64,000 bases of DNA from BNXB01 sp031556375. GTDB lineage: Bacteria > Bacteroidota > Bacteroidia > Bacteroidales > Azobacteroidaceae. Positions 1 to 6,889 of the stretch are shown piece by piece. The notes under the pieces were generated by a model. That model did no database searches, had not been told where the DNA came from, and saw only the letters and a list, made by a program, of their open reading frames with translations. The translations under genes were made by a program, and so were the position numbers. Location of the stretch: positions 31,052 through 95,051 of the forward strand of contig JAVBTA010000006.1 of NCBI GenBank assembly GCA_031556375.1. Direction: 5' to 3'. The stretch's first letter is position 1. Each line of letters opens with the position of its first letter.

Positions 1-159
1 AGCATACAATACTCCGATAATGGCTCCCATACTGGCTCCGGAGACATAGTAAGGGCTGATGTTATATTCTTCGAAAACTTTTAGTACGCCCAGGTGTGCC
101 AATCCTAATGCACCTCCGCCTCCCAGACAAATACCTATTGTATTTTTTATGATTTCCAT
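1..159 (-). CDS. Patatin-like phospholipase, N-terminal part (runs off the window)
   Basis: The first 53 residues are visible on the minus strand, beginning MEIIKNTIGICLGGGGALG. They contain the glycine-rich oxyanion-hole motif GGGGALG at about residues 13-19 and the nucleophile elbow G-A-S-M-G at about 41-45, both hallmarks of bacterial patatin-like lipid acyl hydrolases (Ser/Asp dyad). The catalytic Asp lies beyond the window. There is no signal peptide, so a cytoplasmic or membrane-associated hydrolase of the RssA/YjjU type is likely. The substrate cannot be told. The ATG at 157-159 puts the glycine motif at the usual distance from the N-terminus. About 200 bp of non-coding sequence separates it from the truncated hipA. 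Confidence 0.85.
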   Translation of the reverse strand, partial: MEIIKNTIGICLGGGGALGLAHLGVLKVFEEYNISPYYVSGASMGAIIGVLYA

Positions 160-357
160 GATTCTCAATGAAATATTTTTGATTCTTTGATGTAAAGATA
201 ATAATATTAGATTGGTAATGCGAATTTAAAATGGAATAATTTTCCACTCGTAGCATTAACCACACTCCGTAAAAACAAAATAAACCGATTATCTTCAATG
301 ATTCTGTGCAAGGTGTAAGCATCTATATAGATAGTCTAACATCTTGCACAAGAAAAA

Positions 358-1185
358 TTATGCTTTTATAAAATCCGATTGAATAATTTCGATTAATTGA
401 CTGTCAATGCCGAGTGCTGACGCATATTCCTCAAATCTGCCGACGGCATTTGCCACCGCATCAATCAGTGATTTATAATCCTGAATATCGTTATTCAGCC
501 CCAAGATTTCCAAATCTTCGCGCGTAATATTCTCATTCTTCCCGTTTACCGTCAGTGAATGCCTGTTGGCATAAGCGGGAGTTGTCGGGTCAACGCTGTA
601 TGTCAAATCGTAGGCAGGCGACAAACGCCACACGCCATCGGGTGTCATGCAAAAGGCGAAATTCTTGGAATGGTCGTCCACATTGCGGGCAAGTACATTG
701 AATACCATTCGCAGGTATTGCTGTTTGCTGTCCTCATAAGGCAGGTTCAAACGGCGGATGACGGCGAAAATATCTTCGTAACTATCGCTTGTAGGCGACA
801 TGGCTGCCAACGTTTGCGTATGAATGCGTTTGTTTCCGATTCTGTCGAAACGACTGGTCAGAAAATGCGTTACGCCTCCGTAAGTTCTCAATTCCGACGG
901 CATCATCGTAATTCCCGCATTTAAAGCCATACGGTAATACACATATTCTAATTTGGCAAACGGATAAGCGGAATTATCGTCGTATTTCAAAATAAAATGT
1001 TCAAATTCTTCGGGGATATCGCCTTGATCCGAAACTACCTCTCCCGTTTCCGTATTGAGCGCAACAATTGCCTTTGGGTGTTTACCGCCCGGCGAGGAAC
1101 TGATTTTTATCAAATCCTGCCACAGAATTGAATTATCACTATCCAACACCACCGATTCCCGTTCGTCCAACACCTCTTTGGCGAA
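358..1185 (-). pseudogene. HipA-family kinase toxin, 5'-truncated
   Basis: This open frame encodes the kinase core and C-terminal part of a HipA-type Ser/Thr kinase. Visible are the SSPGGKHPKA segment (the family's glycine-rich GGxRPK-like region), the catalytic-loop motif N-V-D-D-H-S-K-N and the metal-binding segment L-S-P-A-Y-D-L. About 275 residues remain, against about 400 or more for intact HipA, and the whole N-terminal subdomain is missing. The frame is closed by a TGA at 1186-1188, and the only early start is a GTG at 1171-1173 inside what should be mid-protein. Directly upstream lies an unrelated plus-strand gene fragment, so the 5' half was lost by deletion or recombination. No HipB-like antitoxin is adjacent. 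Probably inactive. Confidence 0.75.
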
Positions 1186-1380
1186 TCATGCGATCTAATA
1201 TCTCTACAAGAGATAAAAGACATTATCCGGGAAGAATTTTACGGAACCAAAAGATGGAATGAATATGACAACCTTTGGCAATTATATTCCTCTAGGAAAG
1301 ATTATCACCAAGTGAAGAATATTTCACTCTATCATATTAGGTTTTCAGAAGGAGTTGAAAGGGAAGAAAAGGTTGTATAA
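1183..1380 (+). pseudogene. 3' remnant of an unidentified gene
   Basis: A plus-strand frame of 65 codons ends at TAA 1378-1380 and has protein-like composition (for example D-I-I-R-E-E-F-Y-G and R-W-N-E-Y-D-N-L-W). It has no plausible start codon and begins exactly where the truncated hipA frame ends, so it looks like the tail of a gene joined to hipA by a deletion or insertion. I do not recognise the family. The joint at about 1183-1188 is the natural breakpoint. It could also be chance open sequence, which keeps the confidence low. Confidence 0.35.
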
Positions 1381-1464
1381 ATACTATCTTAATAAATCTG
1401 AGGAAATACGGAAAATTTACGGATCCTCGAATTGAGGTTCTAGAGAAATTTTAATTGGTGGTAA

Positions 1465-1743
1465 TCACTTATCGTCGTAATGTCCCCACAGTGACAAAAC
1501 AAATACGCTCACTGTCTCATTGTTGATGGTATATAACATTCTGTGACGGTCATCTATTTTTCGAGACCAGATATCCGCTTTATCATGTTTCAATTTATGT
1601 GGCTTACCTGTACCAGTTTCTGGATGCTTTTCCAACTCTCCAAAAAGTTTATATATTTTTCTCAGAAGAATTTTATTTCCTGCTTTGATGTGCATATCCA
1701 AATGGGTCTCAGCTATAGGCTCTAAAACAATTTCGTATATCAT
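1465..1743 (-). CDS. yoeB: YoeB-family mRNA interferase toxin
   Basis: A 92-residue RelE-superfamily toxin. The C-terminal half reads W-S-R-K-I-D-D-R-H-R-M-L-Y and finishes V-L-S-L-W-G-H-Y-D-D-K, the signature of the Txe/YoeB family. In this family the conserved Arg, His and Tyr residues in these motifs take part in ribosome-dependent mRNA cleavage, and all appear present. Length matches the usual 84-92 residues. The gene overlaps the upstream antitoxin stop by 4 bp, so the two are translationally coupled. It is likely repressed by the antitoxin-toxin complex acting at the palindrome at 2004-2028. Nothing suggests it is broken. Confidence 0.93.
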   Translation of the reverse strand: MIYEIVLEPIAETHLDMHIKAGNKILLRKIYKLFGELEKHPETGTGKPHKLKHDKADIWSRKIDDRHRMLYTINNETVSVFVLSLWGHYDDK

Positions 1744-1991
1744 AAATTCATTTTTATACGAAGTTCATCCATTGTATATTTCTTACCTGCCCCTGACTGG
1801 ATATCACTCAGGCCACGATCTATAATTGCATTAAATTCGTCCTGGCTCATAAGTGTATCATCATCCTTAACCAGCACAACCTTATAAGATCTGTTTCGTC
1901 CTCTCTGTATAAGGACTTCCATACCTTCGTCTATTTTATCAAAGTAGCTTTTTTGATGTTCTCGGAATTCTCTTGAACTTATTACTATCAT
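1740..1991 (-). CDS. yefM: YefM/Phd-family antitoxin
   Basis: An 83-residue antitoxin of the Phd/YefM family, the first gene of the pair with yoeB. The N-terminus MIVISSREFREHQKSYFDKI fits the dimerising, DNA-binding Phd fold, which typically begins with a strand followed by R-x-x-x-x-x-x-F/Y-D. The charged C-terminal third (from about residue 50) is expected to wrap the toxin and be disordered when free. The 4-bp overlap with yoeB supports a two-gene operon. The ATG at 1989-1991 lies 13 bp from a perfect 9-bp inverted repeat, the likely autoregulatory operator. Confidence 0.9.
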   Translation of the reverse strand: MIVISSREFREHQKSYFDKIDEGMEVLIQRGRNRSYKVVLVKDDDTLMSQDEFNAIIDRGLSDIQSGAGKKYTMDELRIKMNL

Positions 1992-2003
1992 AATCTATAA
2001 TTA

Positions 2004-2028
2004 TTTGTGTACATATTTGGTACACAAA
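2004..2028. promoter_or_regulatory. Palindromic operator of yefM-yoeB
   Basis: TTTGTGTAC, 7 spacer bases, then GTACACAAA: a perfect 9-bp inverted repeat immediately upstream of the yefM start. On the minus strand a TATTTTTG box that fits the Bacteroidota -7 consensus begins just upstream of it, so binding would block initiation. E. coli YefM recognises TGTACA-centred palindromes, and this repeat contains TGTACA in one arm. The role is inferred from position, symmetry and that precedent. Confidence 0.65.
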
Positions 2029-2032
2029 AATA

Positions 2033-2344
2033 ATGACTTTTTTTGAAGAAACAAATATTTTAATTATTATTTTTTCTGAAAGTACTTCCCGAGCATTGAA
2101 ATTAGGCTTAAAGTTTGGAACAAGTGGAAAAGAAACCAAAACATCAACATATACCGTTACTACAAGTCACGGAAATGATGAATTAGGAGAAGTTATACTT
2201 CGTTTTGACGACAGAATTATTACAAGTAAGGATATAGTTAAACATAGTAATACAGGAAGGGGCAATGACGTTCCTGATTATAATGAAAGATACAAAACGA
2301 CATGGTGTCAAATCTTTTTTGCGCCAGGTATAATAAATGAATGA
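2033..2344 (+). CDS. Unidentified protein, probably 5'-truncated
   Basis: A plus-strand frame of 103 codons whose last 80 residues look genuinely coding (K-F-G-T-S-G-K-E-T-K-T-S-T-Y-T-V-T-T-S-H-G, then G-E-V-I-L-R-F-D-D-R). The ATG at 2033 falls within the yefM promoter, and the first 20 residues are low complexity (poly-I/F), so the true N-terminus has probably been lost. I do not recognise a family. The beta-rich Thr/Ser pattern would suit a C-terminal domain of a larger protein. A strong hairpin follows the stop at 2356-2387, so the 3' end looks natural. Confidence 0.4.
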   Translation: MTFFEETNILIIIFSESTSRALKLGLKFGTSGKETKTSTYTVTTSHGNDELGEVILRFDDRIITSKDIVKHSNTGRGNDVPDYNERYKTTWCQIFFAPGIINE

Positions 2345-2355
2345 TTTTCTAAAAG

Positions 2356-2387
2356 AAAAAGAAGGGCAATTTATTGCCCTTCTTTTT
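2356..2387. terminator. Bidirectional rho-independent terminator
   Basis: A 14-bp stem, AAAAAGAAGGGCAA / TTGCCCTTCTTTTT, with a TTTA loop sits 11 bp after the stop of the plus-strand gene. A-runs and T-runs flank both sides, so it can terminate transcription in either direction. Its right arm overlaps the last codons and stop of the minus-strand gene at 2371-2694. Confidence 0.8.
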
Positions 2388-2694
2388 CCGGATAAGGTCC
2401 GAAAACGTTTATCTGAATAATTTTGTCATTAGACGAAAACCAGCTAACCGATGAAAGTTTATTTTTGTAGAAATGACTTTCAGAAATAATCAATAATTTC
2501 TTCTTATCCTTATACATAGATGGTAACAACGGAGCACAACCGGTTTCATCAACAACAGCTCTTTGGTCAGGATAAATAAAAACAGAGTCTTTTGAAAGAG
2601 TTCCTTTTTGGTATTCGAAGTCGAACAAAATCACATCTCGCGTGTCTATACCATAGTATACATATACGATTATAATTTCACTAATCTTGTTCAT
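2371..2694 (-). CDS. Hypothetical protein, 107 residues
   Basis: An uninterrupted minus-strand frame with protein-like composition (for example D-Q-R-A-V-V-D-E-T-G-C-A-P-L-L-P). The C-terminal residues E-K-E-G-Q and the stop are encoded inside the stem of the terminator at 2356-2387, so the hairpin may belong to this gene as much as to the convergent one. It has no signal peptide, membrane span or recognisable motif. The N-terminus (residues 1-25) is hydrophobic and beta-like and may be an artificial start on a truncated gene. No function can be assigned. Confidence 0.4.
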   Translation of the reverse strand: MNKISEIIIVYVYYGIDTRDVILFDFEYQKGTLSKDSVFIYPDQRAVVDETGCAPLLPSMYKDKKKLLIISESHFYKNKLSSVSWFSSNDKIIQINVFGPYPEKEGQ

Positions 2695-3109
2695 AATTTT
2701 GAGATGTTACATAGTTAATTTCAAGAAAGTGAACCTTATAAGCCTAAAAATACTTAGATAAGATATAATGTGAGACATGCTTCTTCATCTAGTAATAAAA
2801 TTTCTAGTATTTGTGCTTCCCTCGGGCAATAAAAACACAGATAAAGTCCACTTTCTCTAATAATCTAGGGAGGGCGTAATGTGATAGTATTTGTGTGTAT
2901 ATGACATATATAGTGGTTTTGATCTCAGATTCAAAAGAATTTCATTGCTTAACCTTAAAATTTTGGTTCAAACTATTGTTCTATTCTCATAATTCAGATT
3001 GGGATAATAATCTGATTTTTTCACTTATTATACCAAAATGTTCAAATTCCATCCCAAATGGTTAAATTTTGATTCAATAGGCTCATTAACTAAAAATAAG
3101 GCAATTTTA
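2695..3109. other. AT-rich intergenic stretch without a gene
   Basis: About 415 bp between the hypothetical gene and the promoter of the second toxin-antitoxin pair. All six frames are broken into short pieces. The only structure I see is two similar AT-rich segments near 2950-2972 and 3061-3081 (TTAAAATTTTGGTTCAA and TTAAATTTTGATTCAA), which may be a decayed direct repeat, and a GAAAGTG / CACTTTC pair near 2724 and 2852. No RNA gene or terminator was recognised. Confidence 0.5.
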
Positions 3110-3140
3110 TTGACAATCATCTTTAAAATCAGTACCTTTG
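3110..3140 (+). promoter_or_regulatory. Bacteroidota-type promoter of the second toxin-antitoxin pair
   Basis: TTG at 3110-3112 (-33 region), a 20-bp gap and TACCTTTG at 3133-3140 match the Bacteroidota housekeeping consensus TTTG-N19/21-TAnnTTTG. The start codon of the antitoxin gene lies 26 bp downstream. Confidence 0.7.
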
Positions 3141-3165
3141 TATTAAACAGTATAATAATTGAATC

Positions 3166-3348
3166 ATGTTATCTCGTGCACAAGTATTTAATACCATAGA
3201 GAAATTGCCGGAGCAATTTTCTATAGATCAGTTAATTGACAAGCTCTTGTTTATCGATAAAGTGGAAACTGGTTTGAAACAATCAGCATCAGGAGAAGTC
3301 AATACCAAAGAACAAGCTAAACAAAAGCTTTCCAAATGGTTGAAATAA
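3166..3348 (+). CDS. Putative antitoxin (addiction-module component type)
   Basis: A 60-residue protein encoded directly upstream of, and overlapping by 13 bp, a RelE/ParE toxin gene. It starts MLSRAQVFNTIEKLPEQFS, has a helical hydrophobic middle (S-I-D-Q-L-I-D-K-L-L-F-I-D-K-V-E) and a basic, Ala/Lys-rich tail ending in K-L-S-K-W-L-K. The hydrophobic helix followed by a charged tail is the usual layout of small antitoxins of Bacteroidota ParE/RelE pairs that lack a classical DNA-binding fold. The assignment rests on size, order and overlap. It has its own promoter. Confidence 0.75.
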   Translation: MLSRAQVFNTIEKLPEQFSIDQLIDKLLFIDKVETGLKQSASGEVNTKEQAKQKLSKWLK

Positions 3349-3638
3349 AATGGACTAATTTTGCCATTGAAAATCTAAACGATATTGGCACTTATATTGA
3401 AAAAGACAGTTTTCGGTATGCTGAAATCGTGGTTAATTCTCTCTTTGACTCAACTGAAATTTTAGAACAACATCCTCTTGCTGGCAGAATGGTTCCTGAG
3501 TTTGAAGATAAAAGTATTCGGGAATTGATAAGGGGGAGTTATCGCATTGTGTATAAAGTCCTGAACGAAAATCGTATAGATATATTAACCGTTCATCATT
3601 CTGCTCAATTACTTACCAATTTACCTAATATTGAATAA
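3336..3638 (+). CDS. RelE/ParE-family toxin
   Basis: A 100-residue protein with the RelE/ParE plan: N-terminal strand (V-E-I-K-W-T-N-F-A), two helices (A-I-E-N-L-N-D-I-G-T-Y-I then A-E-I-V-V-N-S-L-F), the characteristic H-P-L-A-G-R-M-V-P-E turn at about residues 48-57, R-E-L-I-R-G-S-Y-R-I-V-Y at about 64-75 and a closing strand I-D-I-L-T-V-H-H-S. The R-x-x-Y-R-I-V-Y pattern with H-H near the end fits the ParE/RelE group generally, so whether it targets gyrase or mRNA cannot be decided. The 13-bp overlap with the antitoxin shows a coupled operon. The frame is intact. Confidence 0.88.
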   Translation: MVEIKWTNFAIENLNDIGTYIEKDSFRYAEIVVNSLFDSTEILEQHPLAGRMVPEFEDKSIRELIRGSYRIVYKVLNENRIDILTVHHSAQLLTNLPNIE

Positions 3639-3641
3639 ACT

Positions 3642-3797
3642 CTATAAAGAAATGGCTCTAAGAGTGTATTCCGCAGGAGAAACAGAATTATGATGTCTTA
3701 CCCGGAAATATTCTTCGATAGTGTTCTGAAAGACTTTATGATCAATTCCAAATTCCCTGTAAATATCAGACAATTCGCCTGATGTCAATTGTAATAC
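3642..3797 (-). pseudogene. Short coding remnant beside the tRNA-Lys junction
   Basis: A minus-strand frame of about 51 codons, bounded by stops, with natural-looking sequence (G-E-L-S-D-I-Y-R-E-F-G-I-D-H-K-V-F, then N-T-I-E-E-Y-F-R-V-R-H-H). It lacks a start codon, so it is probably a 3' fragment of a gene truncated when neighbouring mobile DNA was gained or lost. I do not recognise the family. Confidence 0.3.
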
Positions 3798-3800
3798 TCA

Positions 3801-3845
3801 TGGTTTACACACTGGTTTACACAGACCACTAAAAACCCACTAAAA
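3801..3845. repeat. Paired short direct repeats next to tRNA-Lys
   Basis: Two copies of TGGTTTACAC (3801-3810 and 3813-3822) are followed by two copies of CCACTAAAA (3826-3834 and 3837-3845), 63 bp from the 3' end of the tRNA-Lys gene. Paired short repeats beside a tRNA 3' end resemble integrase arm-type sites at one end of an integrated element. No integrase gene is in the window, so the interpretation is tentative. Confidence 0.45.
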
Positions 3846-3863
3846 CCGTAAAAGTAACCCAAC

Positions 3864-3895
3864 AAAAAAAGCAGCCACAAATGAATGTAACTGCT
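3864..3895 (-). terminator. Terminator of the tRNA-Lys gene
   Basis: On the minus strand, GCAGTTACA and TGTGGCTGC form a 9-bp stem (two G-U pairs) with a 6-nt loop, followed by seven T residues. It lies 13 bp after the tRNA. Confidence 0.7.
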
Positions 3896-3907
3896 TGATT
3901 CTGCGAG

Positions 3908-3980
3908 TGTCCCGGGAGGGACTCGAACCCTCGACCCAATGATTAAGAGTCATTTGCTCTACCAACTGAGCTACCAAGAC
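3908..3980 (-). tRNA. tRNA-Lys (anticodon CTT)
   Basis: A complete 73-nt cloverleaf can be folded by eye: acceptor GTCTTGG / CCGGGAC (two G-U pairs) with discriminator A, D-stem GCTC/GAGC with loop AGTTGGTA, anticodon stem AATGA/TCATT around loop CTCTTAA (anticodon CTT), variable loop GGGTC, and T-arm GAGGG-TTCGAGT-CCCTC. CCA is not encoded. It has a near-perfect promoter at 3999-4030 and a terminator at 3864-3895. Its 3' end faces the degraded accessory flank, so it is a likely integration target. Confidence 0.97.
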
Positions 3981-3998
3981 TTTATTATTTTCGGGCAG

Positions 3999-4030
3999 CA
4001 AAGGTAAGAATATCTCAATAAAACTCCAAA
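3999..4030 (-). promoter_or_regulatory. Promoter of tRNA-Lys
   Basis: On the minus strand, TTTG (4027-4030), exactly 20 bp, then TACCTTTG (3999-4006): a full match to the Bacteroidota -33/-7 consensus, placed 18 bp before the mature tRNA 5' end. Confidence 0.85.
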
Positions 4031-4081
4031 CGATGAGGCAAAAAATATTGATAAATTCTACATTTACTTGCAACGTTGAGG

Positions 4082-5974
4082 TTAAAACCGGAAATCGAAG
4101 CCTCCCATGACGACAGTTCCCGGCATTGGGAATCCGGTATACATCTGATATGAAGTGTCTGTGAGATTTTCCCCATTGACAAAAAATGAAATACATTTTA
4201 GAGGAGAATAAGATACTCTTGCACTTAATAAACCATATGTTTCTTTGTTGGGATTAGCAGTCTCATCAGTATAAAGACCGCTTACGAACTGATAACTGGC
4301 AGCCAGCTTGAACCTGGATATTTTCCAATTGGCATTCACAAATGCCTGATGTTTAGGCGCTCCGGTTATTTTTATATCAGATAATAAATAGCTGTAATTT
4401 CCGGACAGGTATAGAGACGGAAGTATATCGTATTTTAGAGCGAATTCAAAGCCTTTATTGATGAATTCACCTGTGTTTATATTTTTAGGTTTATTGTCGA
4501 CCATACTTCTTACAATCATGTTTTTTCCATTTGAGAAATAAGCTGTAAATTCGACATCCAGCTTGTTATTGAATAATTTCTGAATGTAGGAGAAATCATA
4601 ATTGTTCATATATTCCGGTTTTAAATCCGGATTTGCCGGAACGAACATGTATAGCTCTCTTATATTCGGACTTCTAAATCCTTTAGAAGCAGAAGCCTTG
4701 AATGAAGTTTCATCATTAACCCGGAAAGCAACTCCAACTTGTGGTACCCATTCTTCTCCATATGTTTCGTTGATTTCAAGACGGGTTCCGATGTTTATCG
4801 TTAATTTATCCAGATAAGTTTGTTGATATAGCAGATAAGGAGCGTATTCATTGACACTTTTGTCTATGATTTCTCCTTTATTTCCGTTTATAGAGTCATT
4901 CCATGCATGACCTCCCCATTGTTTGAAATCAAAGCCGACTGTGAGCAGATTTCCGGGTATCAGGCGGAATGATTCGTAGATAGAGAACCCAGCATTATAA
5001 TCGTCAGATCTGAAGAGGTAGGAGAGGGGTTTTTGTCCTGCAGTATATCCATCATTGATTTTATGATCGCCAAAATTATAAAAAGCCTGGATTGCCCCGT
5101 TCATTTGGTTGTAATGATTGTTTAGGGAGAAAGAATAAGTTCCGCGTAAAGCTTCAGCCCAATTGTCGTACATAGGTTGAAATAAAGAACCTGGGTTGGT
5201 AGAGTTAAAGTCTGCAAGCAAGACATTTGCAGAGGCCATCCAATTTTCAGAAAAGTCGTAACCTAATTTCAGATAACCATTGGTGATCTTGAAATCCGAG
5301 TTGTCTCGTTGTCCGTCTGTGCGGTCATGGTTGAGTGATAGATAGGCGTTAAATTTATCTTTTTTCCCTCCGATATTAGCCATGTATTTTTGTGTATTGT
5401 AAGAACCATACAGGACACGTCCACGACCATGCATGCCATTTTCGTCAGCTTTTCTTGTAATGATATTGATAACTCCGCCCATTGCATTAGAACCATATAA
5501 TACGGATGCCGGACCGCGTATTACCTCGATCTTTTCGGCATCGGACGAGACGTAAGTGTCAGGAATGTGGTGTCCGAAAAGACCAGCCCATTGAGGTTGT
5601 CCGTCGAATAACATTAAGACTTTGTTTCCGCCCCCAACTCCGTGAATATTGACAGTTCCTGCAGAACCGTTTGAGATTCCGAATCCGGTAACACCTCTTT
5701 CTGTTACAAAAAGTCCGGGGATTCGTTCGGAGAGGATGGGTAAGATTGCAGATTCACTACTTTCATCTAATTCTTCACGGGTAACTACTGAAATCGTCGT
5801 TGGAGTCTGATTCCTGTTAGTCTGTGTTTTTGTTCCGGTGACAACAACTTCGTTCAATGGAATCGTATCATTTGTAGAATATTGATCCGAATATGCTTGA
5901 GAATATATGTTGAACGGAATACTAGTAGCTAATAAAATACTTGAAAATATGGAAAAAATAACACGTTTATTCAT
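4082..5974 (-). CDS. TonB-dependent outer-membrane receptor
   Basis: A 630-residue receptor. Residues 1-26 are a signal peptide ending near I-Y-S-Q-A. A TonB-box-like stretch (P-L-N-E-V-V-V-T-G-T-K) sits at about 40-50, the plug domain spans about 55-160 (with I-E-V-I-R-G-P-A-S-V-L-Y-G-S-N-A-M-G-G), and the rest is a beta-barrel ending in Phe (G-G-F-D-F-R-F), the outer-membrane insertion signal. Length and lack of an N-terminal carboxypeptidase-like domain place it with BtuB/FepA/HmuR-type receptors for siderophores, heme or cobalamin, not with SusC glycan importers. The ligand cannot be told. It lies 33 bp downstream of aroE on the same strand and may be cotranscribed. hemH and a FecE-like ATPase elsewhere in the window are compatible with heme or iron uptake but not linked. 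Confidence 0.93.
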   Translation of the reverse strand: MNKRVIFSIFSSILLATSIPFNIYSQAYSDQYSTNDTIPLNEVVVTGTKTQTNRNQTPTTISVVTREELDESSESAILPILSERIPGLFVTERGVTGFGISNGSAGTVNIHGVGGGNKVLMLFDGQPQWAGLFGHHIPDTYVSSDAEKIEVIRGPASVLYGSNAMGGVINIITRKADENGMHGRGRVLYGSYNTQKYMANIGGKKDKFNAYLSLNHDRTDGQRDNSDFKITNGYLKLGYDFSENWMASANVLLADFNSTNPGSLFQPMYDNWAEALRGTYSFSLNNHYNQMNGAIQAFYNFGDHKINDGYTAGQKPLSYLFRSDDYNAGFSIYESFRLIPGNLLTVGFDFKQWGGHAWNDSINGNKGEIIDKSVNEYAPYLLYQQTYLDKLTINIGTRLEINETYGEEWVPQVGVAFRVNDETSFKASASKGFRSPNIRELYMFVPANPDLKPEYMNNYDFSYIQKLFNNKLDVEFTAYFSNGKNMIVRSMVDNKPKNINTGEFINKGFEFALKYDILPSLYLSGNYSYLLSDIKITGAPKHQAFVNANWKISRFKLAASYQFVSGLYTDETANPNKETYGLLSARVSYSPLKCISFFVNGENLTDTSYQMYTGFPMPGTVVMGGFDFRF

Positions 5975-6007
5975 AATCGTTTTACAGACATGATAACTTA
6001 TTTCAAA

Positions 6008-6757
6008 TTACACACGAATAGATTGCCAGAATTCCCATGATACAAATGCTTGTAACAAGAGCATTTCCAATCCGTTTTTCACTGTAGCACCCTGTTCTTT
6101 ACCTTTTTTCATAAACAGAGTTTCATTAGGATTATATAACAAGTCATATAATAAATGATCGGAAGAAAGTAAATTGTATGGAATTGCCGGACATTCGTCT
6201 GTTTTAGGAAACATCCCTACAGGTGTACAATTGACAATAATATGATATACATTCATGATCTCAGGCGTCAATTCATCGTATGTAAGTACTCCGTCGGATT
6301 TGGTTCTGGATACAAACATGGAATTAATTCCCAGTTGATTTAATCCGTGAAAGACAGCCTTAGCAGAGCCGCCTGTTCCCAGGACTAAAGCCATTTTATG
6401 ACACGGCTTTAATAATGGATCGATAGATTCCATAAAGCCAATAATATCTGAATTATAGCCGATTAACCTGATTTTTTTCTTATCACGGACAACCTTGATG
6501 ACATTAACCGCGCCTATTTTTTTTGCATTTTCACTCAGGTCGTCAAGTAGAGGAATAACTTGTTCTTTATATGGAATGGTTACGTTTAACCCTTTCAGAT
6601 TCGGATTTTCGGCAATGATTTTTTTAAATTCTCTAATACTTGGAATTTCAAAATTGACATATTCAGCATCGATATTCTCGGCTGCGAACTTTTCATTGAA
6701 ATACCCTCTTGAAAATGAGTGAGTGAGCGGATAACCAATTAAACCGTACTTGTCCAT
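6008..6757 (-). CDS. aroE: Shikimate dehydrogenase
   Basis: A 249-residue NADP-dependent reductase converting 3-dehydroshikimate to shikimate in chorismate synthesis. The N-terminal substrate domain has G-Y-P-L-T-H-S-F-S at residues 8-16 and N-V-T-I-P-Y-K-E with catalytic Lys64. The partner Asp is in G-Y-N-S-D near residue 100. The nucleotide domain has the V-L-G-T-G-G-S-A-K-A loop at about 125-134. The C-terminal N-G-L-E-M-L-L-L-Q-A closes the family pattern. It is slightly shorter than E. coli AroE (272), as usual in Bacteroidota. Confidence 0.96.
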   Translation of the reverse strand: MDKYGLIGYPLTHSFSRGYFNEKFAAENIDAEYVNFEIPSIREFKKIIAENPNLKGLNVTIPYKEQVIPLLDDLSENAKKIGAVNVIKVVRDKKKIRLIGYNSDIIGFMESIDPLLKPCHKMALVLGTGGSAKAVFHGLNQLGINSMFVSRTKSDGVLTYDELTPEIMNVYHIIVNCTPVGMFPKTDECPAIPYNLLSSDHLLYDLLYNPNETLFMKKGKEQGATVKNGLEMLLLQAFVSWEFWQSIRV

Positions 6758-6889
6758 ATTTTATAATAAAATTGTTTGTTTTTAGTCAATGAACGGACAA
6801 AAATAAATAAAATATTACATAAAATATCATTACCTTTGCATGAAAAATAAAGGAAAAACGATATTGCCCGAAGAATTTAAAAGAAACGA

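Noticed and set aside
559..924. Plus-strand open frame opposite hipA
   Set aside because: Shadow of the real minus-strand HipA kinase, which shows family motifs.
3840..4196. Minus-strand 118-codon frame over the tRNA-Lys gene
   Set aside because: It passes through the tRNA and its promoter and has low-complexity, Cys/Arg-rich translation.
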